DNA of 64,000 nucleotides from Liquidambar formosana (GCA_039720395.1 CM077827.1:23030375-23094374), one strand, 5' to 3'; counted from the first letter of the stretch, positions 31,940-43,741 are shown. The notes: generated from the letters alone by a model not told the origin. Numbers and translations are program-made.

Positions 31940-32563
31940 TTAAGGGTTTGGTAAATCCTGGTAGACAGGATCCACTAAATCAATGGACTCATCCTCAGGT
32001 GAAAAATTCTCAAGAAATGGTTTAAGACGTTGTCCATTAACTTTAAAAACATTACCATTCTTAGGATTTTCAATCTCAACAGCTCCATGAGGAAAAATAG
32101 TTTTAACCATAAATAGTCCTGCCCAACGGGACCTTAGCTTACCTGGAAACAAATACAATTTAGAATTATACATAAGAACTTTTTGAGATGGTTCAAAAGA
32201 TTTCCTTAAAATATTTTTGTCATGAAAAACTTTTATTTGTTCTTTGTAAATTCTAGAATTGTCATAAGCATCCCGCCGAATCTCTTCCAAAGAAATTATA
32301 TGAGTGCACACCAAACGGCTAATTCCTTTAATGGCAGAAACATTCAATCCTATTGCACCCTTGTGCTTTTTCAAAATTTTCAGCAACTTACCTTCTTGCA
32401 AGGGATCAAGTTTAGTAGATATTACCATAGGAAAAATCTCTTTAGGTCTAAAGAATGCATACTTGAGCTCCACTGGCAAAGGCTTTAATTTCAGCTTAGG
32501 TACTTTCTCATTTGATGGCAATAGTTTAAGCTCACGGGGTGGTAGCTCTTCAAATTTTGGCCT
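31940..32563 (-). CDS. Fused pol remnant: RT N-terminus joined to integrase C-terminus
   Basis: In the same frame as the upstream protease. The first ~80 residues are the segment before RT (KGAIGLNVSAIKGISRLVCTH). Near 32280-32295 the sequence passes directly into the integrase tail (IRRDAYDNSRIYKE, then FPGKLRSRWAGLF and GNVFKVNGQRLKPFL). The RT catalytic core, RNase H and integrase DDE core are absent, yet the join keeps the frame. The residues LEE, common to both parents of the junction, suggest microhomology. A TAG separates it from the protease frame. Confidence 0.85.
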   Translation of the reverse strand, partial: RPKFEELPPRELKLLPSNEKVPKLKLKPLPVELKYAFFRPKEIFPMVISTKLDPLQEGKLLKILKKHKGAIGLNVSAIKGISRLVCTHIISLEEIRRDAYDNSRIYKEQIKVFHDKNILRKSFEPSQKVLMYNSKLYLFPGKLRSRWAGLFMVKTIFPHGAVEIENPKNGNVFKVNGQRLKPFLENFSPEDESIDLVDPVYQDLPNP

Positions 32564-33787
32564 CTACGCATTCAAGTCCAATTCCTGTGTAGAATCCAAT
32601 AAACAATAAAGATATGCAATTTCAGGATTCTCATTAAACTCTAAATCATAAGAATTAACCAAGCAAGCCTCTAAAGGATCAGAAAAACATGATATATTAA
32701 ATTGTTTTTGAACAAGTGTATCAATCAAGTTAACTTCATGAAAGTCATCATCATCCTTAGGTTCTTTGCAAGTATTAAAAATATTCAATTCTTGGGTCAT
32801 ATTTCCAAAAGACAATTTAAGTATACCACTCCTATAATTTATTAAAGCATTAGAAGTTGCAAGGAATGGGCGACCCAGAATCACAGGAATTTGAGAACTA
32901 GCATTCAAAACAGGGTGTGTGTCCAAAACAATAAAATCAACAGGAAAGTAAAATTTATCAATTTGGACTAACACATCCTCTACTATTCCCCTAGGTATTT
33001 TTACAGAACGGTCCGAGAGCTGAAGAGTTATTTTGGTTGGTTTTAGCTCACCTAGACCCAACTGTTCATATACTGAATAAGGTAAAAGATTCACGCTAGC
33101 CCCAAGATCAAGTAAAGCTTGATCTATTTTAAAATTACCAATAACACATGAAATAGTGGGACTACCTGGATCTTTATATTTAGGAGGAGTATTGTTTTGA
33201 ATAATAGCACTCACCTGCTCAGTTAAAAATGCCTTCTTTTGTACGTTAAGCTTACGCTTAACCGTACATAAATCTTTCAAAAATTTAGCATAAGAAGGAA
33301 TTTGTTTTATTGCATCCAACAAAGGAATGTTGACTTTCACTTGTTTAAAGATTTCAAGAATGTCTGCATTCTGATTCACTTTTTGAGGTGGTTGGAATCT
33401 TTGAGGAAAAGGAATGGGAATGGGGTATCTCTCAACTACACTTGACTCGGGCTTATTAAGTTCATTACTACTCTTTGTTTTTGAAAATTCTTCTTTTTCT
33501 TTGTCTTTGGGTGGTGAAATAGTTTTATCAATAACTTTTCCACTGCGAAGAGTAGTAATGGACTTAACATGCTCAAGTTGTGTGTCAGATAAATTAGAAT
33601 CACTAATACTAAATTGACCTTGAGGATTAGGTCGTGGTTGAGATGGAAATTTACCTTTTTCTTGAATGCTCAATGAAGTGGTCAACTTAGTAAGAGTATT
33701 TCTAATATCACTTATGGCTTGAGAGGTCTGATTATTTATGGTGGCTTGACTCTGCATGAATTGTTGCAATGTTTCCTCTAAACCTTT
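32564..33787 (-). CDS. Athila-type protease region
   Basis: About 400 codons directly after a TAG that ends gag, same frame. The aspartic protease active site is ALLDLGASVNLLPYSVYEQL, followed by PVILGRPFLATSNALI, the normal flap and C-terminal motif of Athila proteases (DLGAS rather than D-T/S-G is usual for this lineage). The first 130 residues are a low-complexity linker. It ends at a TAG (about 32564-32566). The frame contains no other lesion. Confidence 0.85.
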   Translation of the reverse strand, partial: KGLEETLQQFMQSQATINNQTSQAISDIRNTLTKLTTSLSIQEKGKFPSQPRPNPQGQFSISDSNLSDTQLEHVKSITTLRSGKVIDKTISPPKDKEKEEFSKTKSSNELNKPESSVVERYPIPIPFPQRFQPPQKVNQNADILEIFKQVKVNIPLLDAIKQIPSYAKFLKDLCTVKRKLNVQKKAFLTEQVSAIIQNNTPPKYKDPGSPTISCVIGNFKIDQALLDLGASVNLLPYSVYEQLGLGELKPTKITLQLSDRSVKIPRGIVEDVLVQIDKFYFPVDFIVLDTHPVLNASSQIPVILGRPFLATSNALINYRSGILKLSFGNMTQELNIFNTCKEPKDDDDFHEVNLIDTLVQKQFNISCFSDPLEACLVNSYDLEFNENPEIAYLYCLLDSTQELDLNA

Positions 33788-34873
33788 CTAAGGAGGAGGA
33801 TTATAAGGAACAAAATTAGAATGGCCTTGAGGTGGTAGTGCAACATTATCATTCCTCCAACTGAAATTTGGATGATTCCTCCACCCTGGATTATAAGTTT
33901 CAGAATAGGGTGAAGAAAAAGGCTTTTTATTTGCGTTTATAAAATTTGTTTGATCGTGCAACACCTCTTTAAAAGCAGGGATAGTTGGACAATCATTTGT
34001 AGAGTGTCCCACGGTCTCACAAATACTACAAACATCATTCAATTTAGGAACAGACATAACTTTATTAACTTTCCTTAACTCCATGGCTTCTAATTTCCTA
34101 GCCAAAGTAGCTACCCTAGCACTTAGATCATCATCCTCTCTAAGATGGTACTTACCGCCCCCAGATGGATTGGTAGAAGGTTTGGACTTATCCAAAGTAT
34201 CAGTTGTATCCCAAGATTGGGCATTCTCAGCTAACAGATCAAAATAGTCAAAAGCCTCATCAGGGTCCTTATTCATAAATTCACCATTGCACATCATCTC
34301 TACAAATTGGCGCATTTTAGGAGTTAAACTTTGATAGAAAAAACTAATGATACGCCAAGTTTCATAGCCATGATGTGGGCAAGAATTTAATAAATCTTTA
34401 AAACGTTCCCAACATTGGTAAAAAGTCTCATTATCTTTTTGTGAAAAATTCATTATTTGCCTTTTGAGAGCATTTGTCCTATGAAGTGGGAAGTGCTTTT
34501 TCAAAAATTTAGTTTGCATTTCTTGCCATGTGCCAATGGATCTAGGTCTTAAAGTATTAAGCCAATTTTTCGCCTTATCCTTGAGAGAAAAGGGAAATAA
34601 TTTCAATTTAATAGTCTCTTCACTACAAGTTTGGTCATGGAAGGTTACACAAACCTCATCAAATTCCTTAAGGTGTAAATATGGGTTTTCAAATTCTAAA
34701 CCATGGAATTTAGGTAGCAATGGAATCATGCCAGCCTTAAATTTGAAATTATTAGCATTCAGAGGAAAAATAATACAAGATGGTGCACTACTCCTAGTAG
34801 GCTGCAAATAATCTCTAAGAGTCCTTTTATCATCCCTATCAATATTCTCAATTTGTTCCTCATTATCAGACAT
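33788..34873 (-). CDS. Gag of the Athila-type element
   Basis: The start is taken at the ATG at 34873 (MSDNEEQ); the frame is open to 34981 but without ATG. The capsid-like region has the typical LKEFDEVCVTF and WQEMQTKFLKKHFP motifs. A CCHC zinc knuckle CSICETVGHSTNDC is near the C-terminus, followed by NPGWRNHPNFSW-type repeats. It ends in a proline run and TAG. It is the structural protein that packages element RNA. Confidence 0.85.
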   Translation of the reverse strand: MSDNEEQIENIDRDDKRTLRDYLQPTRSSAPSCIIFPLNANNFKFKAGMIPLLPKFHGLEFENPYLHLKEFDEVCVTFHDQTCSEETIKLKLFPFSLKDKAKNWLNTLRPRSIGTWQEMQTKFLKKHFPLHRTNALKRQIMNFSQKDNETFYQCWERFKDLLNSCPHHGYETWRIISFFYQSLTPKMRQFVEMMCNGEFMNKDPDEAFDYFDLLAENAQSWDTTDTLDKSKPSTNPSGGGKYHLREDDDLSARVATLARKLEAMELRKVNKVMSVPKLNDVCSICETVGHSTNDCPTIPAFKEVLHDQTNFINANKKPFSSPYSETYNPGWRNHPNFSWRNDNVALPPQGHSNFVPYNPPP

Positions 34874-35106
34874 GGTGTCAAGTGTGTGATTGTATCCAAG
34901 AGAATCAATTAAATTGCCACACAAATTTTCAGACTCAACTCTAACCAAACGATGAGTATGATCACGATGCCAAATTTGCACACAAAAAAGAATAAATAAA
35001 AAAATAAAAAGTTGTGGAAAGAGTTTACCGGATTTGCGAAGAGATTCGCAAAATACAACAAACCTTCACTGAAAATAATGAACTGCTATTTATCCACGCC
35101 AGTCCC

Positions 35107-35123
35107 CGGCAACGGCGCCAAAA
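35107..35123 (-). promoter_or_regulatory. Primer-binding site of the Athila-type element
   Basis: The minus strand reads TGGCGCCGTTGCCGGGGA, three to four bases from the 5' LTR end. This is the tRNA-Asp-type PBS usual for Athila elements. Confidence 0.85.
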
Positions 35124-35126
35124 ACT

Positions 35127-36345
35127 TGCTGCGACTTTAATAATGCTCCCAAGTGCAGGATGTCGCGAAATAATAAATTCTCGGTGAGTCCGAGGTCGAA
35201 CCACAGGGAAGGGGAATAATTAGCAGAAAAGATTGAGAAAAGATTTTAGAAATTTGGTTGCTTGGTTGCAGATAATTAGTTTAATTGAAAACAATAATTT
35301 AAAAGCACTAAGGTTCAGAGGTCCACTCACAACAAGTATTAGTTATTTACTAACGACTCAATTTTATAACTCAATTGAGATTCATACGAAGGATGACCCC
35401 AGTCGGATGATGTAACAATTAATTTTATTCAAAACAATTCTAAAAATATGGATTCATAAGATTGATTGATTTAATGCATGAGAAAACTAGTAATTTAATT
35501 CGCAGGGAATTCTAAGCATTCACCGTACCCGGAGTTAACGATAAATAAAAGAATTATACAGAATAAATACTTTGCAAAATAATCAAAATCAATCAAAACT
35601 ATAAAACCTTACATTAAATCCATGAAAGAGTCATTAAACAAATACCAAATAATTGTTGTGGCTTCACTCCTAGCCTTAGCAAAACGTTTAGCTACTCATG
35701 ATACTAGAAAACTAAAGAGAGGTAGAAGAAGAAGAATAAGAGAGAGGTGTGTTGTAGAAGAAAAGAAGAGAAGTAATATATAGAGGTGCAGCCACCTTTT
35801 CCTTTCCATGTGCTCTTAGGGTTTCCAAGAGAAAGAGGAGAAAAATTAGGAAACAAATTGGGAATCCCGGTTTTTTCCAGCAGGGCTAACTTGTAACCCG
35901 TTTTTGACCTACTAAACGTTGAAATCACGAAAAATTCGTGAAATACAATATTGTAGGGCTTCAAATCAGCTTTCCAGGGACACCAATTTCGCATCAATTG
36001 GACTTCAGAGTCAAAATTTATGGACAAAATACGGTAACTGCTCCAAACTTCCTTTTTAATCTTCTTTCCAACTTTGGGGTTGCCAATTTCTTTGCTAAAA
36101 TCTTCTAAAATTAATGCACTTCAACCTTGCAAAGCTTCCATATATTTCCAAATAAATAAAGAATGCTTGACCATAGGGAATTGGCTTCCTACAAAAATAA
36201 AACACACGTTAATACACAACTTTAAGCATAAAAGCATGTATCAAGAGAATTCATGTGTAATGTGTAAAATGCGGAATTAAGTGCCAAATAAATGTGATAA
36301 TGCCTACTAAAAGTATAACATTAATGCAATTTTAAGCTATTATCA
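35127..36345 (-). repeat. 5' LTR of the Athila-type element
   Basis: 1219 bp, TG..CA ends, next to the PBS. Nearly identical to 28999-30217. Confidence 0.95.
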
Positions 36346-36950
36346 CGGTTCACCCAAGGAGAAGAAGAAGGAGAAGAAGAAAATGAGGAAGAATAGAAGC
36401 AAAGTAGGAGAAATAGTGGTACTTGTTTTAAAGCCTAGCTCTCAAACGGATGAGGATCATCGATTGTTGGATGAAGATCGGTGAATGAGGGTTGTCGGTT
36501 GTCGGAGGGAAAGTCATTAGTCAAGGTCGAACGAAACCTTAGCTTCCGATTGCTTTCTCGCTCACTCATTCTCTGCTCTTCGTAACGTGACTGAATGGCT
36601 GAAGCTTCTAGACTTCCATCGAGCCAATCGTGCTCTTTCATTCCATTTTAAAATTTTGTTTACAAAAAGACCCTTTCTGTTTTTAAAATAACATTCTGTA
36701 CACCATTTTTTAAAAATAAAATTTATAAAACTACCCCGCCGTGTCGCATAAATGTCCTGAACGTGTCCCTGGAGTGTCCCCCCGTGTCTTGACCATGTCG
36801 GACCAACAATGAACAGAAAAATTGATCGGACACCTCCCTGGAGTGTTGGACACGTGCCGAAGGAGTGTCGGGCACGTGTCACTCCGTCGGCACGTGTCCG
36901 ACACTGCATTTCCTCATTTTTTGCTGTGTCAGTGCAACATAGCTTATTGG

Positions 36951-37528
36951 GCTGTTTTGTTGCGTATTTTGCGCTATGTCAGAGGTACAACCTTCTAGAG
37001 TTTATTACTATTCTTTACTTCTACTTTAATTTTAAGGGCTTATGCTGATGCTGATTGGGTTGGTGATATTAATGATTGTAAGTCTACTAGTGGATTTTGT
37101 ATTTTTCTTGGTGATTCTCTTATCTCTTGGAAAAGCAAGAAATTAACCATTGTTGCTCGCTCTACCACCAAGGATGAATATCGTGCTATGGTCCATGCTA
37201 CTGCTAAAATTGTTTGGCTTCGATGGTTTCTATTTGATTTGGGCATTACTATTTCATATCCAACTCATCTTTACTGTGACAATAAGAGTGCCATTCAGAT
37301 TGCCTAAAACTCTGTATTTCATGAATGTACAAAGCATATTCATATTGATTGCCACTTTATTTATCAACATCTTTAGCTTGGCACTATTGATCTGCCATTT
37401 GTTTCCTCCACCGCCCAGATTGCTGATTTCTTCACTAGGACTCATATGTCCGCTCGTTCTCATTTTTTAATTAGCAAACTCTCGATGCTCTCTAGGTTTG
37501 CATCATGAGTTTGAGGAGGTGGGGGGCG
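36951..37528 (+). pseudogene. Copia RNase H and polypurine tract
   Basis: Resumes the plus-strand Copia after the hAT duplication: LLRILRYVRGT, YADADWVGDINDCKSTSGF, ARSTTKDEYRA and YCDNKSAIQIA carry the RNase H acidic residues. At least three stops follow. The tract GAGGAGGTGGGGGGCG precedes the LTR. Confidence 0.8.
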
Positions 37529-37652
37529 TGAGATTTATATCTTTTTTTTATTAGGGTTGTTTAATCTTTTATATCTTAGGGTTGTCTTTGTATAAATATA
37601 GCACTATGCATGATGAATTAATCAATCACTTTTTAAAAACTTACAATATTCA
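37529..37652 (+). repeat. Short Copia 3' LTR
   Basis: Begins TGAGATTTATATC directly after the polypurine tract, and contains a TATAAATATAG box (37593-37603). It ends at about AATATTCA, where minus-strand Copia sequence begins. About 124 bp. Confidence 0.6.
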
Positions 37653-40145
37653 AATTACCCTTGAGGAAGTGTTTGTCAACTTCAATATTCAAACTGGATT
37701 GTTGGCAATATTAATTGTAGCTTCATTGTCACAATACAGTCCCATAGGGTCATCTGAATCAAACCAAGTTCTTTTAACAAGGTATTCAGCTAGAGTAGTT
37801 CGCATACTTGGTGAGCCATGGCTCTAACCTCAAAATTAGCATTAGATTCAGCCACATTTGCTTGTTTCTTAATATGCCACATGATGTTTCGTCCCACAGA
37901 AGTGCAATATCCAAATTTAGACCTACAATCCATGACCAAGTGTGTAAGGAAACCTAATCGGCATTTGTATATGATTCAACTCTCAAATGATCATGCTTCG
38001 AAAACAACAATCACTTTTTGAGAACAAATTTCAAGTAACAAAGAATTCGATAAACCGCTTCCATATGAGACTCAAGGCAAATGTATAAACTGAATTACTA
38101 AACAAATTGCATAAGCAATATTAGGATGAGTGTGTTAACAAGTTTACCAATTTACCAATGAACTATTTGTATCTGCTTCTATCAACTTAGGGCTTTCGGT
38201 ATCTTCTCGTAACTTGTAGATCTATTTTAGTAGAGTATCTATAGATTTGCAACTCAAAATTCCCGTTTCTTTAAGAAGATGTAGGACGTACTTTCTTTGT
38301 GAAATTAAGATACTTTTTTGGGATCTAGCAACCTTAATTTCCATAAAATACTTCAGACTTCCCAAATCCTTTATCTCATGTTCTTTAGGTAGATAGGTTT
38401 TTAATTTCTATATCACCTCGTGATCAGCACCACCTCTTAGTACAATTGGACAATGTCATCAACATATGCAATAAGATTAGTCACCTTCCCTTGGGATAAA
38501 TGCTTAATAAATAACGTATGATCTCCCTGACTCTGCTTAAAGTTATATCTTAGCATAACTCGAGTAAATCTCCCAAACTAACTATGCTCAAGGAGATTAT
38601 TTCAATCCATACAAGGTCTTTCTCAGCTTGCATACCTTCCCACTAGTTGTGGAACACTCAAAACTTGGAGGAAAATGTTATAAATCTTCATGAAGGCATT
38701 TTTAACATCAACTCATAGTCTTAAAAATCAATTATATCGCCAATATATTGGTGATATATCATCATATCGAGCCCACTCGATACGATATATCACCTACATT
38801 TTGTTTTCACATTTTATCGCGAGATATATCAAGATATCAACAATATATTGAGAATATCGTAAATATATCTATTTTATCGAGCTTTTTTGACAAAATATCG
38901 TAGATGTATCGTGATATCTCGTCGAAATTTCTTCAAATATCATCAATTTATCGAGTATTTTGTGGCTCCTCTTTTGCCCTTTTCCCACTGTTACCCTGAG
39001 AATCTACCATCATTATATCACTCTATCGAAGCTTCCCATCATGAGTACGGGATAGACCCTTTGCCATTATAATTATGTATATATATGTATACATATACAT
39101 ATATACAATGTATGTTAATCTCTACCAAAAATAAAATGTATGTTAATCTATGTTAAATACTCTATTAAAGGTTTTAGTCTTAACAGATCAGCCAAAAATA
39201 AAATAAAATAATGACAAACCCCTTTGCAACTATATACATAACAAATATATTATATATTTATATATAACAATTTTTTTTTTTAATTTTGTTTTTTTGGGAT
39301 AAATGAGAAGAACTTCCTCAAATCCTGATGAATAATATGCTGTTTGTATTACCTGATTTTATATAGAGTAACATTTGGATCCCGACATATTATAACTTGT
39401 CCCATAATCCACTCATTATTCCTCTATTATTTTTACATTGTGAGTTTGTAACATAAGTACACCATTTGATGTTGAATTTGCATAAATGTATATTATTTAT
39501 TTGCTCAGCGCAACACATTTTTGAACCCTACACAAGATACTTATATTATACACATTTAAATTACAATATTTTGATTCTAAGTTATTTATTAGAGTCTAAA
39601 TCATTGATCCCCAGAGTTTCAATAAAACTATCCGTGTTTTACTAATAATATCCGTCGTGTCTTTAAATCGATATCGATATTTTCGATATATCCGATATAT
39701 CCGTGTTTTGTGACCCTCGATATATCCATCGATATCAATATTTAAGTCCTTGCGTCAATTACTGTAGAAACCATCCAAAACTGGCAGCCAAAGAAAGTAA
39801 AACTTGGATTGAGTTCATCTTTGCCGTTGGGACAAACGTCTCATGATAGTGAATGCCATAGGTTTGTGTGAAGTCTTTCACTACTAATCTCACCTTAAAT
39901 TGCTCTACAAAACCGTTAGCCTTAGGTTTTACTATGACGCCCACAACTAATTCAAGTAACTCCCAAGTATTATTTTTTTGAAGAGCTTTCATCTCATCAA
40001 CCATAGCTACCTGCCATTTTGGATCACTAAGTGCATTCTGTAATTTCTTTGGAGTAGACAGAGTATAAGTAGGATACCAATGTATGGAAAGAAGAGGAGA
40101 AATTATGATACAAGACAAAATGAGGGATACAGGGTGTGAGTACAA
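37653..40145 (-). pseudogene. Degraded minus-strand Copia element
   Basis: Read right to left. RT begins near 40145 (ALSDPKWQVAMVDEMKAL, then VKDFTQTYGIHYHETFVPTA and VLLSLAASFGWFLQ). It is interrupted by a TIR element at 38717-39749 and resumes with DVKNA. Later fragments are a YVDDIV box near 38445-38470 and RNase H pieces (DNEATINIANNPV near 37700, VEVDKHFLKG near 37670). Many frameshifts. The left end is cut by the plus-strand Copia LTR. Confidence 0.75.
38717..39749. mobile_element. GATATATCGA-rich TIR element, copy 2
   Basis: Same family as 25119-25704: shared ends (CTTAAA next to GATATATCGAT tracts) and shared internal TTTGCTCAGCG and GAGTCTAAATCATTG segments. It carries about 450 bp of extra internal sequence. 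Inserted between the codons for Q and LDVKNA of the minus-strand Copia; flanking CATCAACT and CGTCAATT suggest a decayed duplication. Non-coding. Confidence 0.7.
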
Positions 40146-42854
40146 TATCCAACATGTGTTGCAAGTATTTCCCTGTTAGTTATATACTTATATAGGCTTT
40201 GGTCTATTACATATGATTCTGGTGTTCTGAACTGTGTTTTGCATTTATTTAAACATACAAATTCAAATAATTTGATTGTGTTGTTTCCTCTCCTTGCATC
40301 TTGTACTAGTGCTTTTCTTGGTGTTTATGTTGCATTGGTGCTATTTAGTTTATTTTTATGAGTGTAAATATAGTATTTAAAGGAAGCGAAGGATGTCATC
40401 CAGTATACACAATGTATACAAGAGTTGACAAATAAAAAGGATCAACCCTGATGATGATTTTAACTGGACGCAATGTATTCATGTATCACATTCTTTCGGG
40501 CTACCAGGGTAAAATAGTCAGACTAACTTAAATATGGTCTGTAAAATGGGTGATTGCTATTAGTCTATAATTAGAACTTACATTGGTTTCTGGAGATTAC
40601 CAGGTGGAACACCACATTATTTTTTTCAGTTTTTCTTCTTTATTTATGATAATTTTAGCGTAATGTTAAGATTCAGTGGGGGAAAAAAAAACAGGAACTC
40701 ATTCTAAAGTAATATTTGATTTTGAAAGCCTCTATCCTGTGTTATATATGACATCCCAAAATTGTTCTAAGTCTCTCTCTCTCTCTCAGATTGGATTTGA
40801 TTGCCTGTTAGTCAGATGATGAGAGTGAGTTTATAGTCTACTTTTATCCTATTATGAACTTCTTGGTTTAAGTACTCGTGATGTTTTAGGTTGCTACGGC
40901 ATGCGTACTTGCAGCACACAAATTATGCCACCCCGTCCGGATATATCTCAATCGCAAGACTGATATGATAATGGCAGGAGGAAGACATCCCATGAAAATA
41001 TCTTATAATGTAGGGTTCAAATCTAATGGGAAGATAACTGCCTTGCACCTTGATATATTAATCAATGCAGGCATATCTGCAGATATAAGCCCCACAATGC
41101 CACTAAACATGCTGGGTGCACTTAAAAAATATGATTGGGGTGCTTTATCTTTTGATATAAAGGTATGCAAGACAAACCATTCTAGTAAATCAGCAATGCG
41201 TGCCCCTGGGGAGGTACAGGCATCATTTATTGCCGAAGCTGTAGTTGAACATGTGGCACCAAACCTATCAATGGAAGTGGATTTTGTCAGAAACATAAAT
41301 CTTCACACATTCAATAGCCTTTATTTATTCTACGAGGGTAGTACAGGTGAACCTCTGGAATATACTTCACCTTCAATTTGGGATAAGTTGGTTAGGTCGT
41401 CAAGCTTTTACCAAAGGACTGAAATGATAAAACAGTTCAATAGGTGTAATAAATGGCGGAAGAGGGGTATTTCTTGGGTACCTATCTTGCATGAAGTGTC
41501 ATTGAGACCAACCCCAGGGAAAGTAAGCATTCTAAGCGATGGGTCTGTTGTAGTTGGAGTTGGAGGGATTGGGCTGGGCCAGGGGCTCTGGACGTAGGTA
41601 AAACAGATGGCTGCATTTGCTCTCAGCACAATTCAGTGCGATGGAGCTGGAGATCTCTTGGAGAAAGTACAGGTCATACAATCAGATACCTTGAGCTTAA
41701 TACAAGGGGGGTTTACTTCTGGAAGCACTACATCTGAGTCGAGCTGTGAAGCAGTCAGACTTTGCTGCAGTATCTTGGTTGAAAGACTAACCCCTCTCAA
41801 GGAAAGGTTGCAGGAGCAAATGGGTTCTATTCAATGGGACATGTTGATTCTTCAGGTAGCTATCTACACATGAAATATCATATCTGATTTCTTTGTTGCT
41901 TTGCTCCTTGAGGATTGGAAGACTTGAAGAAAGTCATCCTCCATTAGCTGTGTTATGGTTTCGTCCGTGACTTCGAACCATGGTGGGTGATAGAGGTGCC
42001 TTTACACTGGGCTCAACCATAAAATGCATAGCATACAACCTTAAACATATATTTCAGAAACAAATGAAAGCCTACATGCATATAGTTGACTGAACTGGTG
42101 TATATATCAACATGCGCCATGTAGTGTCCACGGTTATCTGACACACTAACCATCAATTGAATGAACTGTCCTACATATCTTAATCCTATGAGAAAGTCTT
42201 AATCCATGTTATTTGAATCTTAGAACACATAATGTTTTAGAAGAATTCTGTGATTTTCTCACTCAAATATTTTGATTTAAGCTTCAAATATTATGTCATC
42301 TAAAATTCTACAGCATCAATTGAAATAATGTCATTGTTTTGACTAAAACAATAAACCTTATTTTGTTGCATAAATTTACTGCTCTGAAGAGTGTCAATAG
42401 AGATATAACTACATGGGTTGTATACCTTCTGAGAATTGTTTTGAGTCATAAAGCTTATGGTAGGATAATCTGTTCGCCACTCTGCATGAAAGTCTTTTCA
42501 AACTAGCTTTTCTTTGATGCAAGTGCAAACTAACTCATATTATTGAATTTTTTACATATTTGGTTCAGTTAAAAATATGAAACTAATTTCTTATTTTCAT
42601 ATGATCATAATTAAGAAAATGTTTTATAGCTACATCAAGCAGAATATAATATTAATCTTTGACAAATATAAGGACACTAATGAAAAAAGGTTTATTCACT
42701 CATTTTTTTGATATTTATGATGCCAACTGTTAGCATCAACTCAATGATTATTGAGGTCTACCAATTATTAAGTTGTGTTTCTTTTTATTTTTTTTGGGTG
42801 GGGACTATGCTATTCATTCTTGCTTAAATCATATTTGTTGGTATATATCTCCAA

Positions 42855-43741
42855 GGGCATGGCTATTTACACTACGTTTTTTTGCTTTATACACACACTT
42901 GCTTTGTACACACATCTTTTAATTTAAAAAATCGTACTTTTACTTTATACACACTCCATAATACCTAAACTAACCCTAACCTTAACCTCAAAAAATTCGG
43001 TATATTTAAGTTGAACATATTGTATTTGTTTAGTACATTATGACTAAACAATTGCAAAAAGTTTAGTTGGTATGTCCCGAACAACGTTAAAATGTTCAGT
43101 AAAAACAGTTCTGAACATTTTAGATTTGTTTGGTAAACCAAGTCTGAACCAACCATGATTCACAAACGAAACTTAACTTTACTTGATGGAGAAAAAAGTT
43201 TGGTGCATTTGAGCTGAACATATTGTATTTGTTTAGTACATTATGACTGAACAATTGCAAAAAATGAAGTTGGTATGTCCCGAACAACTTTAAAATGTTA
43301 AGTTGAAACAATTTAAACATTTTGAGTTTGTTCAATATACTAGGCCTGAACAAAATGCGATTCCCAAACAAAACTCAACAACTTTTGATCGGAAAAAACA
43401 TATCTTTTCAGCACTAGAAGCATTTGAATCGACCATTTGCTCGTCCATTGTTCAAAAAAGCGTAAAAACACGAACAATAGTTAAGGTTTAAGAGATATTA
43501 TAGATTAGTGATTAGGGTTTGTGAGAGAGTGAGGATATATGAATGGAGGAAGCAAAGGTTTTTGAGTGAGGAAGTTTTCATGATTATGGTTATGTGTAGT
43601 GGGTGTGTAAAGTAAACTTGTATTTATATTTAAATCATTTTGTCCTTAGCTGTTATTTTACTCAAGGATAAAATAGTAATAAAAAATTTTATTAAATGGT
43701 GTGTGTGTAAAGAAAAAAACGTAGTGTAAATAGCCGCGCCC
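42855..43741. mobile_element. MULE-like TIR element in an aldehyde oxidase intron (887 bp)
   Basis: The ends GGGCATGGCTATTTACACTA and, inverted, GGGCGCGGCTATTTACACTA continue to about 40 bp of near-identity. It is flanked by TATCTCCAA and TATCTCCAT, a 9-bp duplication with one change. Non-coding. It contains an internal ~203-bp tandem duplication (43011 and 43214 onsets). Confidence 0.85.
43011..43400. repeat. ~203-bp tandem duplication inside the TIR element
   Basis: TGAACATATTGTATTTGTTT and the following ~120 bases recur with a 203-base offset with a few changes. Confidence 0.75.

Larger units (their letters stand above)
28999..36345 (-). mobile_element. Athila-type Ty3/Gypsy element with deleted pol (complete, young)
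   Basis: Complete minus-strand element: two 1219-bp LTRs, PBS, gag, protease and a fused remnant of pol, with the perfect target duplication CGGTT (28994-28998 and 36346-36350). The LTRs differ at about six positions by eye. The internal region is only about 4.9 kb because most of RT, RNase H and the integrase core are gone, so movement must have depended on another element's enzymes, or the deletion followed insertion. Confidence 0.92.
28432..36942. mobile_element. hAT-like non-autonomous element (about 1.16 kb without its own insertion)
   Basis: Flanked by the perfect 8-bp duplication CTTATTGG (28424-28431 and 36943-36950). Ends CTAAAAAGCACGGACACGG and, inverted, CTATGTTGCACTGACACAG match at 13 of 19 positions. 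Subterminal GGACACG/CGTGTCC motifs are abundant on both sides. Non-coding. It is interrupted by the Athila-type element at 28999-36345. Confidence 0.75.
27751..37652 (+). mobile_element. Internally deleted plus-strand Copia element (host of nested insertions)
   Basis: Left piece 27751-28431 and right piece 36943-37652 belong to one Copia element split by a hAT-like insertion. The left piece carries protease-region and partial RT sequence joined by an internal deletion. The right piece carries RNase H, a polypurine tract (GAGGAGGTGGGGGGCG, 37513-37528) and a 3' LTR. The 5' LTR and gag are not found. Confidence 0.75.
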
